A stretch of DNA of 8,274 nucleotides from an uncultured Propionibacteriaceae bacterium (GTDB lineage: Bacteria; Actinomycetota; Actinomycetes; Propionibacteriales; Propionibacteriaceae), in NCBI GenBank assembly GCA_936941515.1, contig CAKZJI010000424.1, forward strand, positions 1 through 8,274. Direction: 5' to 3'. This document shows, one piece after another, positions 1-7,781 of this stretch. The notes below the pieces were generated by a model. It had not been told where the DNA came from, did no database searches, and saw nothing but the letters and a program-made list of their open reading frames with translations. The first letter of the stretch is position 1. Each line of letters opens with the position of its first letter. The position numbers and the translations under genes are program-made.

Positions 1-714
1 AAACAGCCCGTAAAACCAGATCACCGTCTGGTTGTCGGGCTTCAGGAACAGCAGGGCAATGAGCAGGTCATTCCACACCCACAGGAACTGCAGGATGGCG
101 AACCCGGCGATCGCGGGAGTCGACATGGGAAACACCAGCCGCCAGAACGTCTGGTAGTGCGTCGCCCCGTCCATCTTCGCCGACTCGATGATCGACTTCG
201 GCAGCGTCGTCATGTAGTTGCGCAGCGTGTAGATGGCCAACGGCATGCCGAAACCGGTATGCAGCATCCACACCGCGACGTACTGTCCTGCGATGCCCAG
301 GCCACGGGGACCGAGCAGATCCAGCATGGGCTGCAGCGCCACCTGCAGTGGAACAACCATCACGGCGACGATTGTGATGAAGAGGAAGTCCTTGCCCTTG
401 AACTCCAGGAATGTGAAGGCATAGGCCGCGAAGGCCGCGAACATGATCGGGATGATGGTGGCCGGCACAGCAACCGCCAGGGCGTTGATGAACGCCATCC
501 CCATGTCGCTCTTGTCGAACACGCCCACGTAGTTCTGCAGCGTGAACGCCGGCTTGAAGATGGCCTCCCACCAGCCTGAGGAGTTGATGTCGTCGATGGG
601 TCGGAAGCTGGTCACCAGCAGACCGACGGTGGGTAGCAGCCACAGGATGCATAGGAGAGTCACCACGATGATGGCGACCCAGCTTCGCCTCTGCCCCGTC
701 TCAGCGGTCTTCAT
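1..714 (-). CDS. Carbohydrate ABC transporter permease, MalG/AglG-like (3' end cut by window)
   Basis: Inner-membrane subunit of a sugar importer, second of a permease pair. The 238 residues present begin MKTAETGQRR with a short basic cytoplasmic N-terminus. Hydrophobic segments lie at about 13-35, 74-101, 109-128, 143-162 and 203-224. The EAA loop that docks on the ATPase is at about 177-197 (ESAKMDGATHYQTFWRLVFP), with the conserved G183 and the terminal hydrophobic-Pro pair. MalG-type permeases are usually about 275-300 residues, so roughly 40-60 residues and the stop should lie left of the window. The ATG overlaps the stop of the upstream permease by four bases (ATGA). A good Shine-Dalgarno (GAGGAG, 8 nt before the ATG) lies inside that gene's end. 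This indicates one operon and probably translational coupling. The substrate cannot be read from this subunit; an alpha-glucoside is inferred from the binding protein. Confidence 0.93.
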   Translation of the reverse strand, partial: MKTAETGQRRSWVAIIVVTLLCILWLLPTVGLLVTSFRPIDDINSSGWWEAIFKPAFTLQNYVGVFDKSDMGMAFINALAVAVPATIIPIMFAAFAAYAFTFLEFKGKDFLFITIVAVMVVPLQVALQPMLDLLGPRGLGIAGQYVAVWMLHTGFGMPLAIYTLRNYMTTLPKSIIESAKMDGATHYQTFWRLVFPMSTPAIAGFAILQFLWVWNDLLIALLFLKPDNQTVIWFYGLF

Positions 715-1883
715 CGTTCCTGCTCCTCACGCTTGAAGTGACGCACCTGGTAGATCAGCACCGGGATCACAGCCAGCAGCAGCAGCACCACGATCGCGGA
801 GGCCGTGCCGGCGTTCTGCTTCACGAACAGCTCTTGGAAGAACATGTTCGCGATCACATTGGTTTTGTAGTTGCCGTTGGTCATGACGTAGACGATGTCG
901 AAGATCTTCATGACCATGATGAACACCGTGACGAACACCGTGATCATGGTTCCCTTCATCTGCGGAATGATGATCTGGAAGAAGATCTTGAACTCCGAGG
1001 CCCCATCGATGCGCGCCGCCTCCAGGGTGTCCTCGGGCACGTTCTTGATGGCGGTGGACAGCAGCACCATGGCGTAGCCCACCTGAAGCCAGACCACGAT
1101 CACCATCAGCAGCAGGCTGTTCAGAGCACCCGCCTCGTGCTGCACCCACGGCTCCGGCGACCCGCCGAATGCGGCGACGATGGCGTTGAGCAGCCCGATC
1201 TGCTTGTCACCCGACTGGTAGTCGTAGATGAACTGCCAGATGGTGGCCGCACCGACGAAGGAGATCGCCATCGGCAGGAAGATCAGCGCCTTGGACAGCT
1301 TCTCACCTCGCGGGGATAGCCGGTCAGCCAGCACCGCGACGATGAGGCCGATCACCACAGTCGAGGCCGGCACCAGCAGCAACCACAGCACGTTGTTCCA
1401 GATGGTGCGCAGAAACTCATCCGAGCCCAGGACAGCCGCGAAGTTCCCGTACCACGGGTCCAGGTATGCGGTGGAGTCCGCGTTCGCGAACGAGTAGTTC
1501 ACCGTCTGGATCGTGGGGTAGAGCAGGATCAGGCCGATGGTGAAGTAGCCCGGCAGCACGTAGGCGTAGGGCATGAGGAACTGCGACAGCCGTCCCGGCA
1601 GCCCGTTGATGAACAGGTTCATGCTGGCGAAGAACGCCAGGGAGCCGCTGATACCGAAGATCATGGCCAGCAGGGCCTGGATGATCTTGTTGATCACGGG
1701 GACGCCGACGCTGAACCATTCCGGATAGTAGGCCAGCGCCAGGAAGGCGTTGCCGACAAACCATCCGATCAGCACCATGCCGAGCAGCCCCATGAGGGCC
1801 CGCGGCCAGTGAGCCGGGCTCGCGGCCCGCCTCTCCTCCGGTGTGGCTGCGGTCTCCGCCGCACCATGTGTTGACTCGCTCAT
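711..1883 (-). CDS. Carbohydrate ABC transporter permease, MalF/AglF-like
   Basis: First permease of the importer, 390 residues from the chosen ATG. A polar N-terminus of about 25 residues rich in Ala, Glu and Arg precedes about eight hydrophobic segments (near 28-52, 66-90, 105-123, 163-186, 198-220, 255-276, 313-334 and 362-380). The EAA loop is clear at about 288-311 (EAARIDGASEFKIFFQIIIP). The extra N-terminal helix pair before the core recalls MalF-type subunits. The frame also opens at a TTG 30 bases upstream, but that would overlap the binding-protein gene. The ATG lies 7 nt after that gene's TGA and is preferred. The sequence before this ATG (GAAGTG) is a weak ribosome site, so translation may depend on re-initiation after the upstream gene. 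A GTG directly before the ATG is an equally placed alternative. The 3' end overlaps the next permease by four bases. Confidence 0.93.
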   Translation of the reverse strand: MSESTHGAAETAATPEERRAASPAHWPRALMGLLGMVLIGWFVGNAFLALAYYPEWFSVGVPVINKIIQALLAMIFGISGSLAFFASMNLFINGLPGRLSQFLMPYAYVLPGYFTIGLILLYPTIQTVNYSFANADSTAYLDPWYGNFAAVLGSDEFLRTIWNNVLWLLLVPASTVVIGLIVAVLADRLSPRGEKLSKALIFLPMAISFVGAATIWQFIYDYQSGDKQIGLLNAIVAAFGGSPEPWVQHEAGALNSLLLMVIVVWLQVGYAMVLLSTAIKNVPEDTLEAARIDGASEFKIFFQIIIPQMKGTMITVFVTVFIMVMKIFDIVYVMTNGNYKTNVIANMFFQELFVKQNAGTASAIVVLLLLAVIPVLIYQVRHFKREEQER

Positions 1884-1890
1884 CACTTCG

Positions 1891-3231
1891 TCACTTCGGC
1901 CAGGAGTTCTCAATCTCGGTGGTCACCTGCTGGGCGGTCTTGGCACCCGACAGGAAGTCCACCATCCCCGTCCAGAAGGAGCCGCCGCCCACGGCGTTGG
2001 GCATGAGGTCCGACCCGTCGTAGCGGAACACCGTCGCGCTGGTCGCCATCTCAGCAATCGTGCGAGTGGTCTGGTTGGGGTAGTTGCTCATGTCAAAAGT
2101 CTTGTGGGGGGACAGCCAGCCACCGGCCTTCGCCCATTCAGCGCCAAACTCATCGCTGGTAAGGAATTTCATTACCGCAATGGCGTCCTCGTCATCCCCA
2201 TTGAACAGGGCCGCCATGTCGCCGCCACCCAGAATCGGCTTTCCCTCATAGCCGCCCTCATATGGAGGATAGGCGAAGGTTCCGACGGCATTGTCCAGGT
2301 TCGCCTGGACATCGGATGGCAGCATGGAGGCGACGAAATTGCCCTGCCGCATGAAATAGCATCCCGGCGGGGTGCCGAAGGCTGGATTCATGGTGGTGCC
2401 GAAGTTGGTGGCCAACACACCCTGGCTGCCGCCGTAGACGTTGCCCTCTGTGAGGGCGACCTTCCCGAACTCCTCGAAAGCGGCGACGATGCGCTCGTCA
2501 TTGAATGGGATCTTGTGGCTGGTCCACTGGTCGTAGACCTCGGGGCCGTGCATCCGCAGCACGATCTCCTCAATCCAGTCGGTGGCCGGCCAGCCGGTCG
2601 CCGCGTCGGACTCCACCCCGAGGCACCAGGGGGCGACGCCCTTGGCCTTGATCTGATCAGCGAGGGCCCCAAGCTCCTGCATGGTCTTCGGCTCGGTGCT
2701 CAACCCCAGGTCCTTATAAGCGGCCGGATACCAGACGATGGACTTCACCGCCATGCGCATGGGAGCCCCGTACACACGGCCCTTGTAGCGGGCCGCATCC
2801 ATGAAGCCGGGAACCAGCGTGGAGTCCAAGGCGTCGTAGTCCAGGTAGGTGTCGATCGGCTGGATCGACTGCTCCGCAGCCGCCTCCAGCAGACCACCCG
2901 GCTGCGGATACAGGGCGATGTCCGGGGTGTCGCCCGAACGGATCTTGGTCTTGATCAAGGTGGTGAAGTCATCGCTGTTGGCGTACTCGACGTCAATGCC
3001 ACTCTCCTGCTCGAACTTCTGCAGCGAGGCTTCGAAAGCAGCTTTCTCATCGCCGCCGAACGCACCGAAGATCGTGACCTTCCTGTCGCCATCCGTGCTG
3101 CCGCCGTCGGCAACCCATTCACCTCCCCCCGTCGCATTCTTCACATTCGGATTCTGCAGACATCCGCTGACTCCCACGGCAACCGCCATCACGATTACCA
3201 GGCTTACGCTCCTCTGCCATAGCCGACCCAT
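1891..3231 (-). CDS. Sugar ABC transporter substrate-binding lipoprotein, AglE-like (solute-binding family 1)
   Basis: Extracytoplasmic binding protein that captures the sugar and delivers it to the two permeases encoded immediately downstream. It has 446 residues. A signal peptide with basic MGRLWQR and a hydrophobic run from about 9 to 20 ends in lipobox V-S-G-C, with C24 as the expected lipidated residue. The mature protein starts with a Gly/Asp/Ser-rich tether to about 48. The body shows typical family-1 patterns: KVTIFGAFGGDE followed by FEQESGIDVEY, then RSGDTPDIALYPQPGGLLE, and YDQWTSHKIPFNDERIVAAF in the second lobe. The SGDTPDIALYPQPG segment and the KIPFND segment match what I recall of AglE-type alpha-glucoside binders. 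The substrate is therefore an inference; a generic sugar binder is the safe call. The ATG is preceded by GGGAGAGG at good spacing. This is the first gene of the operon. Confidence 0.94.
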   Translation of the reverse strand: MGRLWQRSVSLVIVMAVAVGVSGCLQNPNVKNATGGGEWVADGGSTDGDRKVTIFGAFGGDEKAAFEASLQKFEQESGIDVEYANSDDFTTLIKTKIRSGDTPDIALYPQPGGLLEAAAEQSIQPIDTYLDYDALDSTLVPGFMDAARYKGRVYGAPMRMAVKSIVWYPAAYKDLGLSTEPKTMQELGALADQIKAKGVAPWCLGVESDAATGWPATDWIEEIVLRMHGPEVYDQWTSHKIPFNDERIVAAFEEFGKVALTEGNVYGGSQGVLATNFGTTMNPAFGTPPGCYFMRQGNFVASMLPSDVQANLDNAVGTFAYPPYEGGYEGKPILGGGDMAALFNGDDEDAIAVMKFLTSDEFGAEWAKAGGWLSPHKTFDMSNYPNQTTRTIAEMATSATVFRYDGSDLMPNAVGGGSFWTGMVDFLSGAKTAQQVTTEIENSWPK

Positions 3232-3273
3232 CCGCCTCTCCCTTCCATGGTCGCCCCAGGGTTTATGACCCGT

Positions 3274-3302
3274 AATCTACAGGCCGGAGGGTCACGTGTG
3301 GA
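3274..3302 (-). promoter_or_regulatory. Candidate promoter of the sugar transporter operon
   Basis: On the minus strand TCCACA (3302-3297) and TAGATT (3279-3274) are spaced by 17 nt. Each matches four of six positions of the sigma-70-type consensus. The expected start near 3267 would give a leader of about 35 nt before the binding-protein ATG. The placement, between the FHA-gene terminator and the operon, makes a promoter here likely, but these exact boxes are only a pattern match. No clear LacI-type operator palindrome was found. A short ACGTC-ACGTC direct repeat (about 3327-3336) lies farther upstream. Confidence 0.3.
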
Positions 3303-3374
3303 GAAAATGGGTTTCAACTCACTGCGACGTCACGTCATCCTGTTTCCCAAGAGCGGCAAAACACCGTGAAAACA

Positions 3375-3415
3375 GCGAAATGGCCGGTTCCCGCGGGGAA
3401 ACCGGCCATTTTCGC
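3375..3415 (-). terminator. Strong hairpin terminator after the FHA gene
   Basis: Near-perfect inverted repeat starting 9 bases beyond the FHA stop. On the plus strand the arms are GCGAAATGGCCGGTT (3375-3389) and AACCGGCCATTTTCGC (3400-3415). They make a 15-bp stem with a single bulged base; part of the central CCCGCGGGGA can extend the stem. In the minus-strand transcript the hairpin is followed by UGUUUUCA, a short and interrupted U-run. It should separate the FHA transcript from the transporter operon on the same strand. Confidence 0.8.
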
Positions 3416-3424
3416 CTCAGTGAT

Positions 3425-4420
3425 CTATCGGGCTCGTTCGATGCGGAGGCTGACGCCGTCACCCAGATTCAGGACAGTCCCGACGGACACCGTCACGGAG
3501 TCGCCGTTCTCCAGCAGGTAGGGCTCCTCCCCTGCCGGCTGAACGGTGGTTCCGTTCGTGGAGTTCAGGTCTGTCACGCGCGCCTCACGTCCGACCGGCT
3601 CAATCAGCAGATGGCTGCGTGAGATGTCGTTGCCGGGGCTGGGAACGCGAAGCGATCCCGAGCCCATCGGGCCACGGCCCGCATCCGGGGCCCGCCCGAT
3701 GACGAGACCGCCGGAGACATTGGTGAACTCCCCCGTGTTGACCTGGATGCCGATGCCGAAGGGCGCGTACTCCTCCTCACGGAAACTCTGCTCGGGGCGC
3801 TGGAACTGGGAGTCCTCGACATGCCGTCCCGAGTCGATGGAGGTGTTCATCGACGGCTCCGGCGCGGGAGCCGGCTCAAGGGGCTCCGACGGCAGGGAGG
3901 GAGCCGGTGCAATGGGCTCCGGCAGCAGGTTGTTCTCGTCGGGGAACCGCACCAGCTGGTCGGGATCGGTGCTGATCACCAGCGACGACGCCCCCACCGC
4001 ACCGGTGATGAGCGGCAGATGCAGCACATGGTCGGGCTCCATCAACCCCATGTCGATGCGCAGCGCCCGGATCGCCCCGAAGTGGCCCTCATGCCAGGTG
4101 AGGGCCCCCTCACCGTCAAGCGCGGTCTGCCCAGTGTTGGCGTCGACCACGGCGATACGCCCCCTGGCGAGGCCATGCAGAGCGCCGCCGTCCCACACGA
4201 ACGCGGCGAAGTCCGGCATTTGGTCCAGCGAATAGCCACGGAGCAACTCCATCAGCGATCCCAGCGACCCAGCGGCCTGCATGTCAGTCCATAGCTGTCC
4301 CACCAGCGTCGACATCTTCGGCGGTGCAGGCTGCATCACGGTGACCAGCCGTGGCCCCGCCAGAATCAGCCACTGGCCAGGTGTGTAGGTCAGGCGCCAG
4401 GGACCCAAAGGAAGTGCCAT
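3425..4420 (-). CDS. FHA domain protein with an uncharacterised N-terminal domain
   Basis: Cytoplasmic protein of 331 residues with no signal peptide or membrane segment. Residues 1 to about 155 form a globular region (MALPLGPWRL, then TPGQWLILAGP). From memory, this resembles the N-terminal part of actinobacterial FHA proteins encoded near MoxR, DUF58 and transglutaminase genes; that link is uncertain. A Pro/Glu-rich linker spans about 165-190. The C-terminal FHA domain runs from about 223 to 331, with IGR at 241-243, SRSH at 267-270 and NSTNG at 286-290. These are the conserved phosphothreonine-binding signatures, so the domain should read Ser/Thr kinase signalling. No kinase or phosphatase gene is in the window. 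The ATG is preferred over an upstream TTG at 4462 because GGGAGA sits about 7 nt before it and the family-like sequence begins there. The gene follows ileS on the same strand after a 152-bp gap. Confidence 0.88.
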   Translation of the reverse strand: MALPLGPWRLTYTPGQWLILAGPRLVTVMQPAPPKMSTLVGQLWTDMQAAGSLGSLMELLRGYSLDQMPDFAAFVWDGGALHGLARGRIAVVDANTGQTALDGEGALTWHEGHFGAIRALRIDMGLMEPDHVLHLPLITGAVGASSLVISTDPDQLVRFPDENNLLPEPIAPAPSLPSEPLEPAPAPEPSMNTSIDSGRHVEDSQFQRPEQSFREEEYAPFGIGIQVNTGEFTNVSGGLVIGRAPDAGRGPMGSGSLRVPSPGNDISRSHLLIEPVGREARVTDLNSTNGTTVQPAGEEPYLLENGDSVTVSVGTVLNLGDGVSLRIERAR

Positions 4421-4452
4421 CACTTCTCCCGTCGTCAGATTTGCTTTCCAGC

Positions 4453-4461
4453 CTAATAGCA
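4453..4461 (-). promoter_or_regulatory. Possible extended -10 element for the FHA gene
   Basis: On the minus strand TGC-TATTAG gives an extended -10 pattern (TGn followed by four of six TATAAT matches), about 32 bases before the FHA ATG. No convincing -35 box is seen. A perfect 6-bp hairpin, GGCTTC/GAAGCC with a 5-nt loop (4467-4483), lies just upstream. Weak evidence. Confidence 0.2.
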
Positions 4462-4535
4462 ATCAGGGCTTCTGAGGGAAGCCGCGACGCCCCTTCGCCC
4501 GGAGATCCGCCAAAAGGCTGACTTTCCAGACTATG

Positions 4536-4560
4536 GAGCTCCCACCGAAAGTGAGATCCC
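4536..4560 (-). terminator. Possible weak terminator hairpin after ileS
   Basis: Thirteen bases past the ileS stop, the minus-strand sequence GGGATCTCAC-TTTCG-GTGGGAGCTC can fold into a 9-bp stem with one A/G mismatch, two wobble pairs and a 5-nt loop. No U-run follows, so it may only pause or partly terminate transcription. Read-through into the FHA gene remains possible. Confidence 0.3.
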
Positions 4561-4572
4561 GCGGCTCCGCTG

Positions 4573-7500
4573 CTACTCGCTCTTGGCCAGGTGAATCCTC
4601 AGCCCAAGCTCCTGGTCCTCGGCTGTCGGATCCTCGACGTCGCCGTGCTCCAGCTCCAGGGCCAGCACCTCGTCAGCAATCAGGCCGGCGTGCTCGACAA
4701 TGGCCTCCGCAAGCTTGGCCTCAGCGGCCAGGCGCAGCCTGATCCTGTCGGACACGTCCAGCCCCGACGACTTGCGGGCCTCCTGCACCACCCGAATCAC
4801 CTCCCGAGCCAGGCCGGCACGCACCAGCTCCGGGGTGAGTTCGAGGTCCAGGGCGACGGTCTCACCCTGCTCGTTGACGACACTCCAGCCCTCGCGGGGA
4901 CGTTCCGTGAGCAGCACCTCGTCGGCGGAGACCTCGACGGGCTCGTCGTCGAGATGCACCAGCGTCCGGCCCAGCTCCCGCAGTTCCCTGGCCAGCTTGG
5001 AGGCATCCGCGGCAGCGATAGCGGCGGCGACCTGCGGTGTGCGCTTCCCGAAGCGTTTGCCGAGCGCCCTGAAGTTGCCCTTGGCGGAGTGGTCGACGAG
5101 ATCACCCGCGGAGGTGAACGACGCGATCTCCTGCACGTTGAGCTCGGAGCGCACCTCAGCGATGAGCTCCTTCGTCAGCTCCGCCAGCGCCGCCGTCGGA
5201 ACGAGCATCCGGGAGAGCATCTGCCGCACCTTCATCTTCGACTCGGCCCGGGCGGCACGCCCCAGCTCCACCAGACGCCGGGTGGTGGCCATAGCGCGCG
5301 ACAGCTGCTGGTCGATCAGCGACTCGTCTGCGACGGGCCAGCTGGCCAGGTGCACCGACTCAGGGCCGTCCGGATCGATGACGGTGAACAGGTCCTGCCA
5401 CACCCGCTCCGTCACGAAGGGCGTGATGGGGGCCATCAGGCGGGTCAGCACGCTGAGGGTCTCGTGAAGGGTTGCCAGCGCGCCAGGGTCGCCCGCCCAG
5501 AAGCGGCGGCGCGACCGGCGCACGTACCAGTTGGACAGGTCATCGACGAAGGCAGTAAGCAGCGACCCGACCCGCTGCGTGTCGAAGTCCTCCAGCGCGG
5601 CGGTGACGTCGCGAACCAGTTCGTTGGTCGCGGAGGTCAGCCAGCGGTCGAGGACGTGCCGGTCGGCGACTGCGGGCACCTCCCCGCCCGGCTCCCAGCC
5701 TGCGGCCCGCGCGTACAGCGACTGGAAGGCGACGGTGTTCCAGTACGTCAGCAGCACCTTGCGGACCGTCTCGGCGATGGTGTTGTGGCCGACGCGCCGC
5801 GCCATCCACGGCGACCCGGAGCAGGCCATGAACCAGCGCACCGCGTCAGCACCGTTGGCCTCCATCAGCGGGATGGGCTCCAGGATGTTGCCGAAGTGCT
5901 TGCTCATCTTGCGGCCGTCCTCGGCGAGGATGTGGCCGAGGCACACGACGTTGCGGTAGCTCGACTGGTCGAACACGAGGGTGCCGACCGCCATCAGCGA
6001 GTAGAACCAGCCGCGGGTCTGGTCGATGGCCTCGCAGATGAAATCGGCCGGGTAGTTGGCCTCCAGCTTCTCCGCCGACCCGGGCGCGTGCGGGTAGCCC
6101 CACTGCGCGAACGGCATCGCCCCAGAGTCGAACCAGGCGTCGATCACCTCGGGCACGCGACGATAGGTTGCGCCGTCGCGGATGATCTCGACGTCGTCGA
6201 TGAAGGGGCGGTGCGGGTCGAGGTCGGTCAGGTCACGGCCGGCCAGCTCGCCCAGCTCCTTCAGGGAGCCGACGCAGATCAGGTCGGAGGGGTCGTCGAC
6301 GTTGCGCCAGATGGGCAGCGGAGTGCCCCAGTAGCGGCTGCGCGACAGCGCCCAGTCGATGTTGTTGTTCAGCCAGTCGCCGTAGCGGCCGTGCTTGATG
6401 GACTCGGGGTACCAGGTGGTGGCCTCGTTCTGGGCGAGCAGCTCGTCCTTGATGCGGGTGGTGCGGATGTACCAGGACGGCTGGGCGTAGTACAGCAGCG
6501 GGGTGTGGCAGCGCCAGCAGTGCGGGTAGGCGTGCAGATAGTCGAGCTTGCGGAACAGGATCCCGCGCTCCTCCAGGTCGGCGACCAGGGGGGCATCGGC
6601 GGATTTGAAGAACATCCCGCCGACCTGCGGGACGTCGTCCTGGAAGTGGCCGTCGGGACGGATGGGGTTCACGAACGGCAGGCCGTAGCGGCGGCAGGCG
6701 ATCATGTCCTCCTCACCGAAGGCCGGGGCCTGGTGAACCAGGCCGGTGCCGTCGGTGGTGGTGACGTAGTCGGCCAGGAGCACGTAGTTGGCGGGCTGGT
6801 CAAACTCGATCAGCTCGAAGGGCCGCTGGTAGGTCCAGCGCTCCAGCTCGGAGCCCCTGAACACCTGGCCCCGCGACCACTCGTCGCCCAGGACCGCGTC
6901 AAACAGCGGCTCGGCGACCACCAGGGAGCCCTGCTCGGGATGGCTGCCGACGACGTAGTCGACGTCGGGGTGGACGGCGACGGCGGTGTTGGACACCAAT
7001 GTCCAGGGGGTGGTGGTCCACACCAGCAGGTCGGCCTTGCCGGCGAGCGGCCCGGAGGTGACGGGGAACCGGACGTAGACCGACGGGTCAGTGACGTCCT
7101 CGTAGCCCTGCGCCAGCTCATGGTCGGACAGGGTGGTGCCGCAGCGCGGGCAGTAGGGCGCGACCCGGTAGTCCTCCTGCAGGAGGCCCTTGTCGAAGAT
7201 CTGCTTCAGCGCCCACCAACAGGACTGCACGTATTCGGGGGTCATGGTGACGTAGGCGTCGTCGAGGTTGACCCAGTAGCCCATGCGGCGGGTCAGCTCG
7301 GCGAAGGCGTCAACGTGTCGCAGCACCGACTCGCGGCACTTGGCGTTGAACGCCTCCACCCCGTAGGCCTCAATGTCGGGTTTTCCGGAGAAGCCGAGCT
7401 CCTTCTCGACGGCCAGCTCGACGGGCAGACCGTGGCAGTCCCACCCGGCCTTGCGGTCGACGCGGTAGCCCTGCATCGTCTTGAACCGTGGGAACAGGTC

Positions 7501-7701
7501 TTTGAAGACGCGGGCCTCGATGTGATGCGTGCCGGGCATGCCGTTGGCGGTCGGCGGGCCCTCATAGAACGTCCACGGCTTGCCGTCGGCGGTGGCGTCG
7601 AGGGACTTGGCGAAGGTGTCGCGCTCAGCCCACAGCGCGATGATCTCATGCTCCAGCGCGGGAAAGTCGACGCTTGCGGGCACGGCATTATAGGAACTCA
7701 T
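4573..7701 (-). CDS. ileS: Isoleucyl-tRNA synthetase, type 2 (IleRS2), with altered HIGH motif GTHH
   Basis: Class I cytoplasmic enzyme that activates isoleucine with ATP and loads it on tRNA-Ile. It has 1042 residues, normal for the type-2 branch. Visible landmarks: FYEGPPTANG at 45-54, then GTHH at 57-60 where most class I enzymes have H-x-G-H; DCHGLPVE at 88-95; a Cys pair C184/C187. The CP1 editing domain (about 205-400) carries WTTTPWT at 228-234 and GLVHQAPAFGEEDM at 320-333. C395/C398 follow. DWALSRSRYWGTPLPIW (449-465), AWFDSG (522-527) and KMSKH (598-602) complete the catalytic core. The helical anticodon-binding region is at about 645-820. The C-terminal stretch with GKRFGKRTPQVAAAI (881-895) and ELVRAGLAREVIR (958-970) is typical of type 2. 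The ATG has GGAGG 5 nt upstream and lies at the end of a T-box leader. The GTHH motif is discussed in the findings. Confidence 0.98.
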   Translation of the reverse strand: MSSYNAVPASVDFPALEHEIIALWAERDTFAKSLDATADGKPWTFYEGPPTANGMPGTHHIEARVFKDLFPRFKTMQGYRVDRKAGWDCHGLPVELAVEKELGFSGKPDIEAYGVEAFNAKCRESVLRHVDAFAELTRRMGYWVNLDDAYVTMTPEYVQSCWWALKQIFDKGLLQEDYRVAPYCPRCGTTLSDHELAQGYEDVTDPSVYVRFPVTSGPLAGKADLLVWTTTPWTLVSNTAVAVHPDVDYVVGSHPEQGSLVVAEPLFDAVLGDEWSRGQVFRGSELERWTYQRPFELIEFDQPANYVLLADYVTTTDGTGLVHQAPAFGEEDMIACRRYGLPFVNPIRPDGHFQDDVPQVGGMFFKSADAPLVADLEERGILFRKLDYLHAYPHCWRCHTPLLYYAQPSWYIRTTRIKDELLAQNEATTWYPESIKHGRYGDWLNNNIDWALSRSRYWGTPLPIWRNVDDPSDLICVGSLKELGELAGRDLTDLDPHRPFIDDVEIIRDGATYRRVPEVIDAWFDSGAMPFAQWGYPHAPGSAEKLEANYPADFICEAIDQTRGWFYSLMAVGTLVFDQSSYRNVVCLGHILAEDGRKMSKHFGNILEPIPLMEANGADAVRWFMACSGSPWMARRVGHNTIAETVRKVLLTYWNTVAFQSLYARAAGWEPGGEVPAVADRHVLDRWLTSATNELVRDVTAALEDFDTQRVGSLLTAFVDDLSNWYVRRSRRRFWAGDPGALATLHETLSVLTRLMAPITPFVTERVWQDLFTVIDPDGPESVHLASWPVADESLIDQQLSRAMATTRRLVELGRAARAESKMKVRQMLSRMLVPTAALAELTKELIAEVRSELNVQEIASFTSAGDLVDHSAKGNFRALGKRFGKRTPQVAAAIAAADASKLARELRELGRTLVHLDDEPVEVSADEVLLTERPREGWSVVNEQGETVALDLELTPELVRAGLAREVIRVVQEARKSSGLDVSDRIRLRLAAEAKLAEAIVEHAGLIADEVLALELEHGDVEDPTAEDQELGLRIHLAKSE

Positions 7702-7706
7702 CTAGA

Positions 7707-7733
7707 CCTCCGGTAGGCGAACACGACCAGAGG
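7707..7733 (-). promoter_or_regulatory. Sequestrator hairpin masking the ileS Shine-Dalgarno (OFF state)
   Basis: CCTCTGGT (7733-7726) can pair with ACCGGAGG (7714-7707), giving 8 bp including one G-U and a loop of about 11 nt. The 3' arm contains the GGAGG ribosome site (7711-7707) of ileS, so this helix would block initiation. Confidence 0.75.
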
Positions 7734-7762
7734 GACGAGCCAAACCCGCGGTACCACCCTCC
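7729..7762 (-). promoter_or_regulatory. Antisequestrator (T-box antiterminator-like) helix, ON state
   Basis: GGAGGG (7762-7757) pairs with CCCTCT (7734-7729), followed by the 7-nt bulge TGGTACC (7756-7750). A second helix pairs GCGGG (7749-7745) with CTCGT (7739-7735), including two G-U pairs. This is the classic two-helix T-box fold. It uses CCTCT (7733-7729), which the sequestrator also needs, so the two folds exclude each other. Uncharged tRNA-Ile should favour this fold and free the ribosome site. Confidence 0.8.
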
Positions 7763-7764
7763 TT

Positions 7765-7781
7765 GGACGCACGCGGCGTCC
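7765..7781 (-). other. T-box Stem III hairpin
   Basis: Perfect 6-bp stem GGACGC/GCGTCC with loop CGCGT on the minus strand, directly 5' of the T-box core, where Stem III normally sits. Confidence 0.75.

Noticed and set aside
1883..1913. Upstream TTG start for the first permease
   Set aside because: It would overlap the binding-protein gene by 23 bases and has no ribosome site. The ATG at 1883 fits operon spacing.
1843..3222. A 459-codon plus-strand open frame antisense to the binding-protein gene
   Set aside because: Same codon-bias shadow effect. The minus-strand gene has a signal peptide, lipobox and family motifs, and fits an operon.
3327..3336. ACGTC-ACGTC direct repeat near the transporter promoter as an operator
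   Set aside because: It is short and not a symmetric palindrome, and it matches no regulator site I can name. Mentioned only with the promoter.
4591..7716. A 1041-codon open frame on the plus strand, antisense to almost all of ileS
   Set aside because: It mirrors ileS with third codon positions aligned. Strong G/C bias at those positions removes stop codons from the antisense frame. The translation has no recognisable domain, while ileS shows all family motifs.
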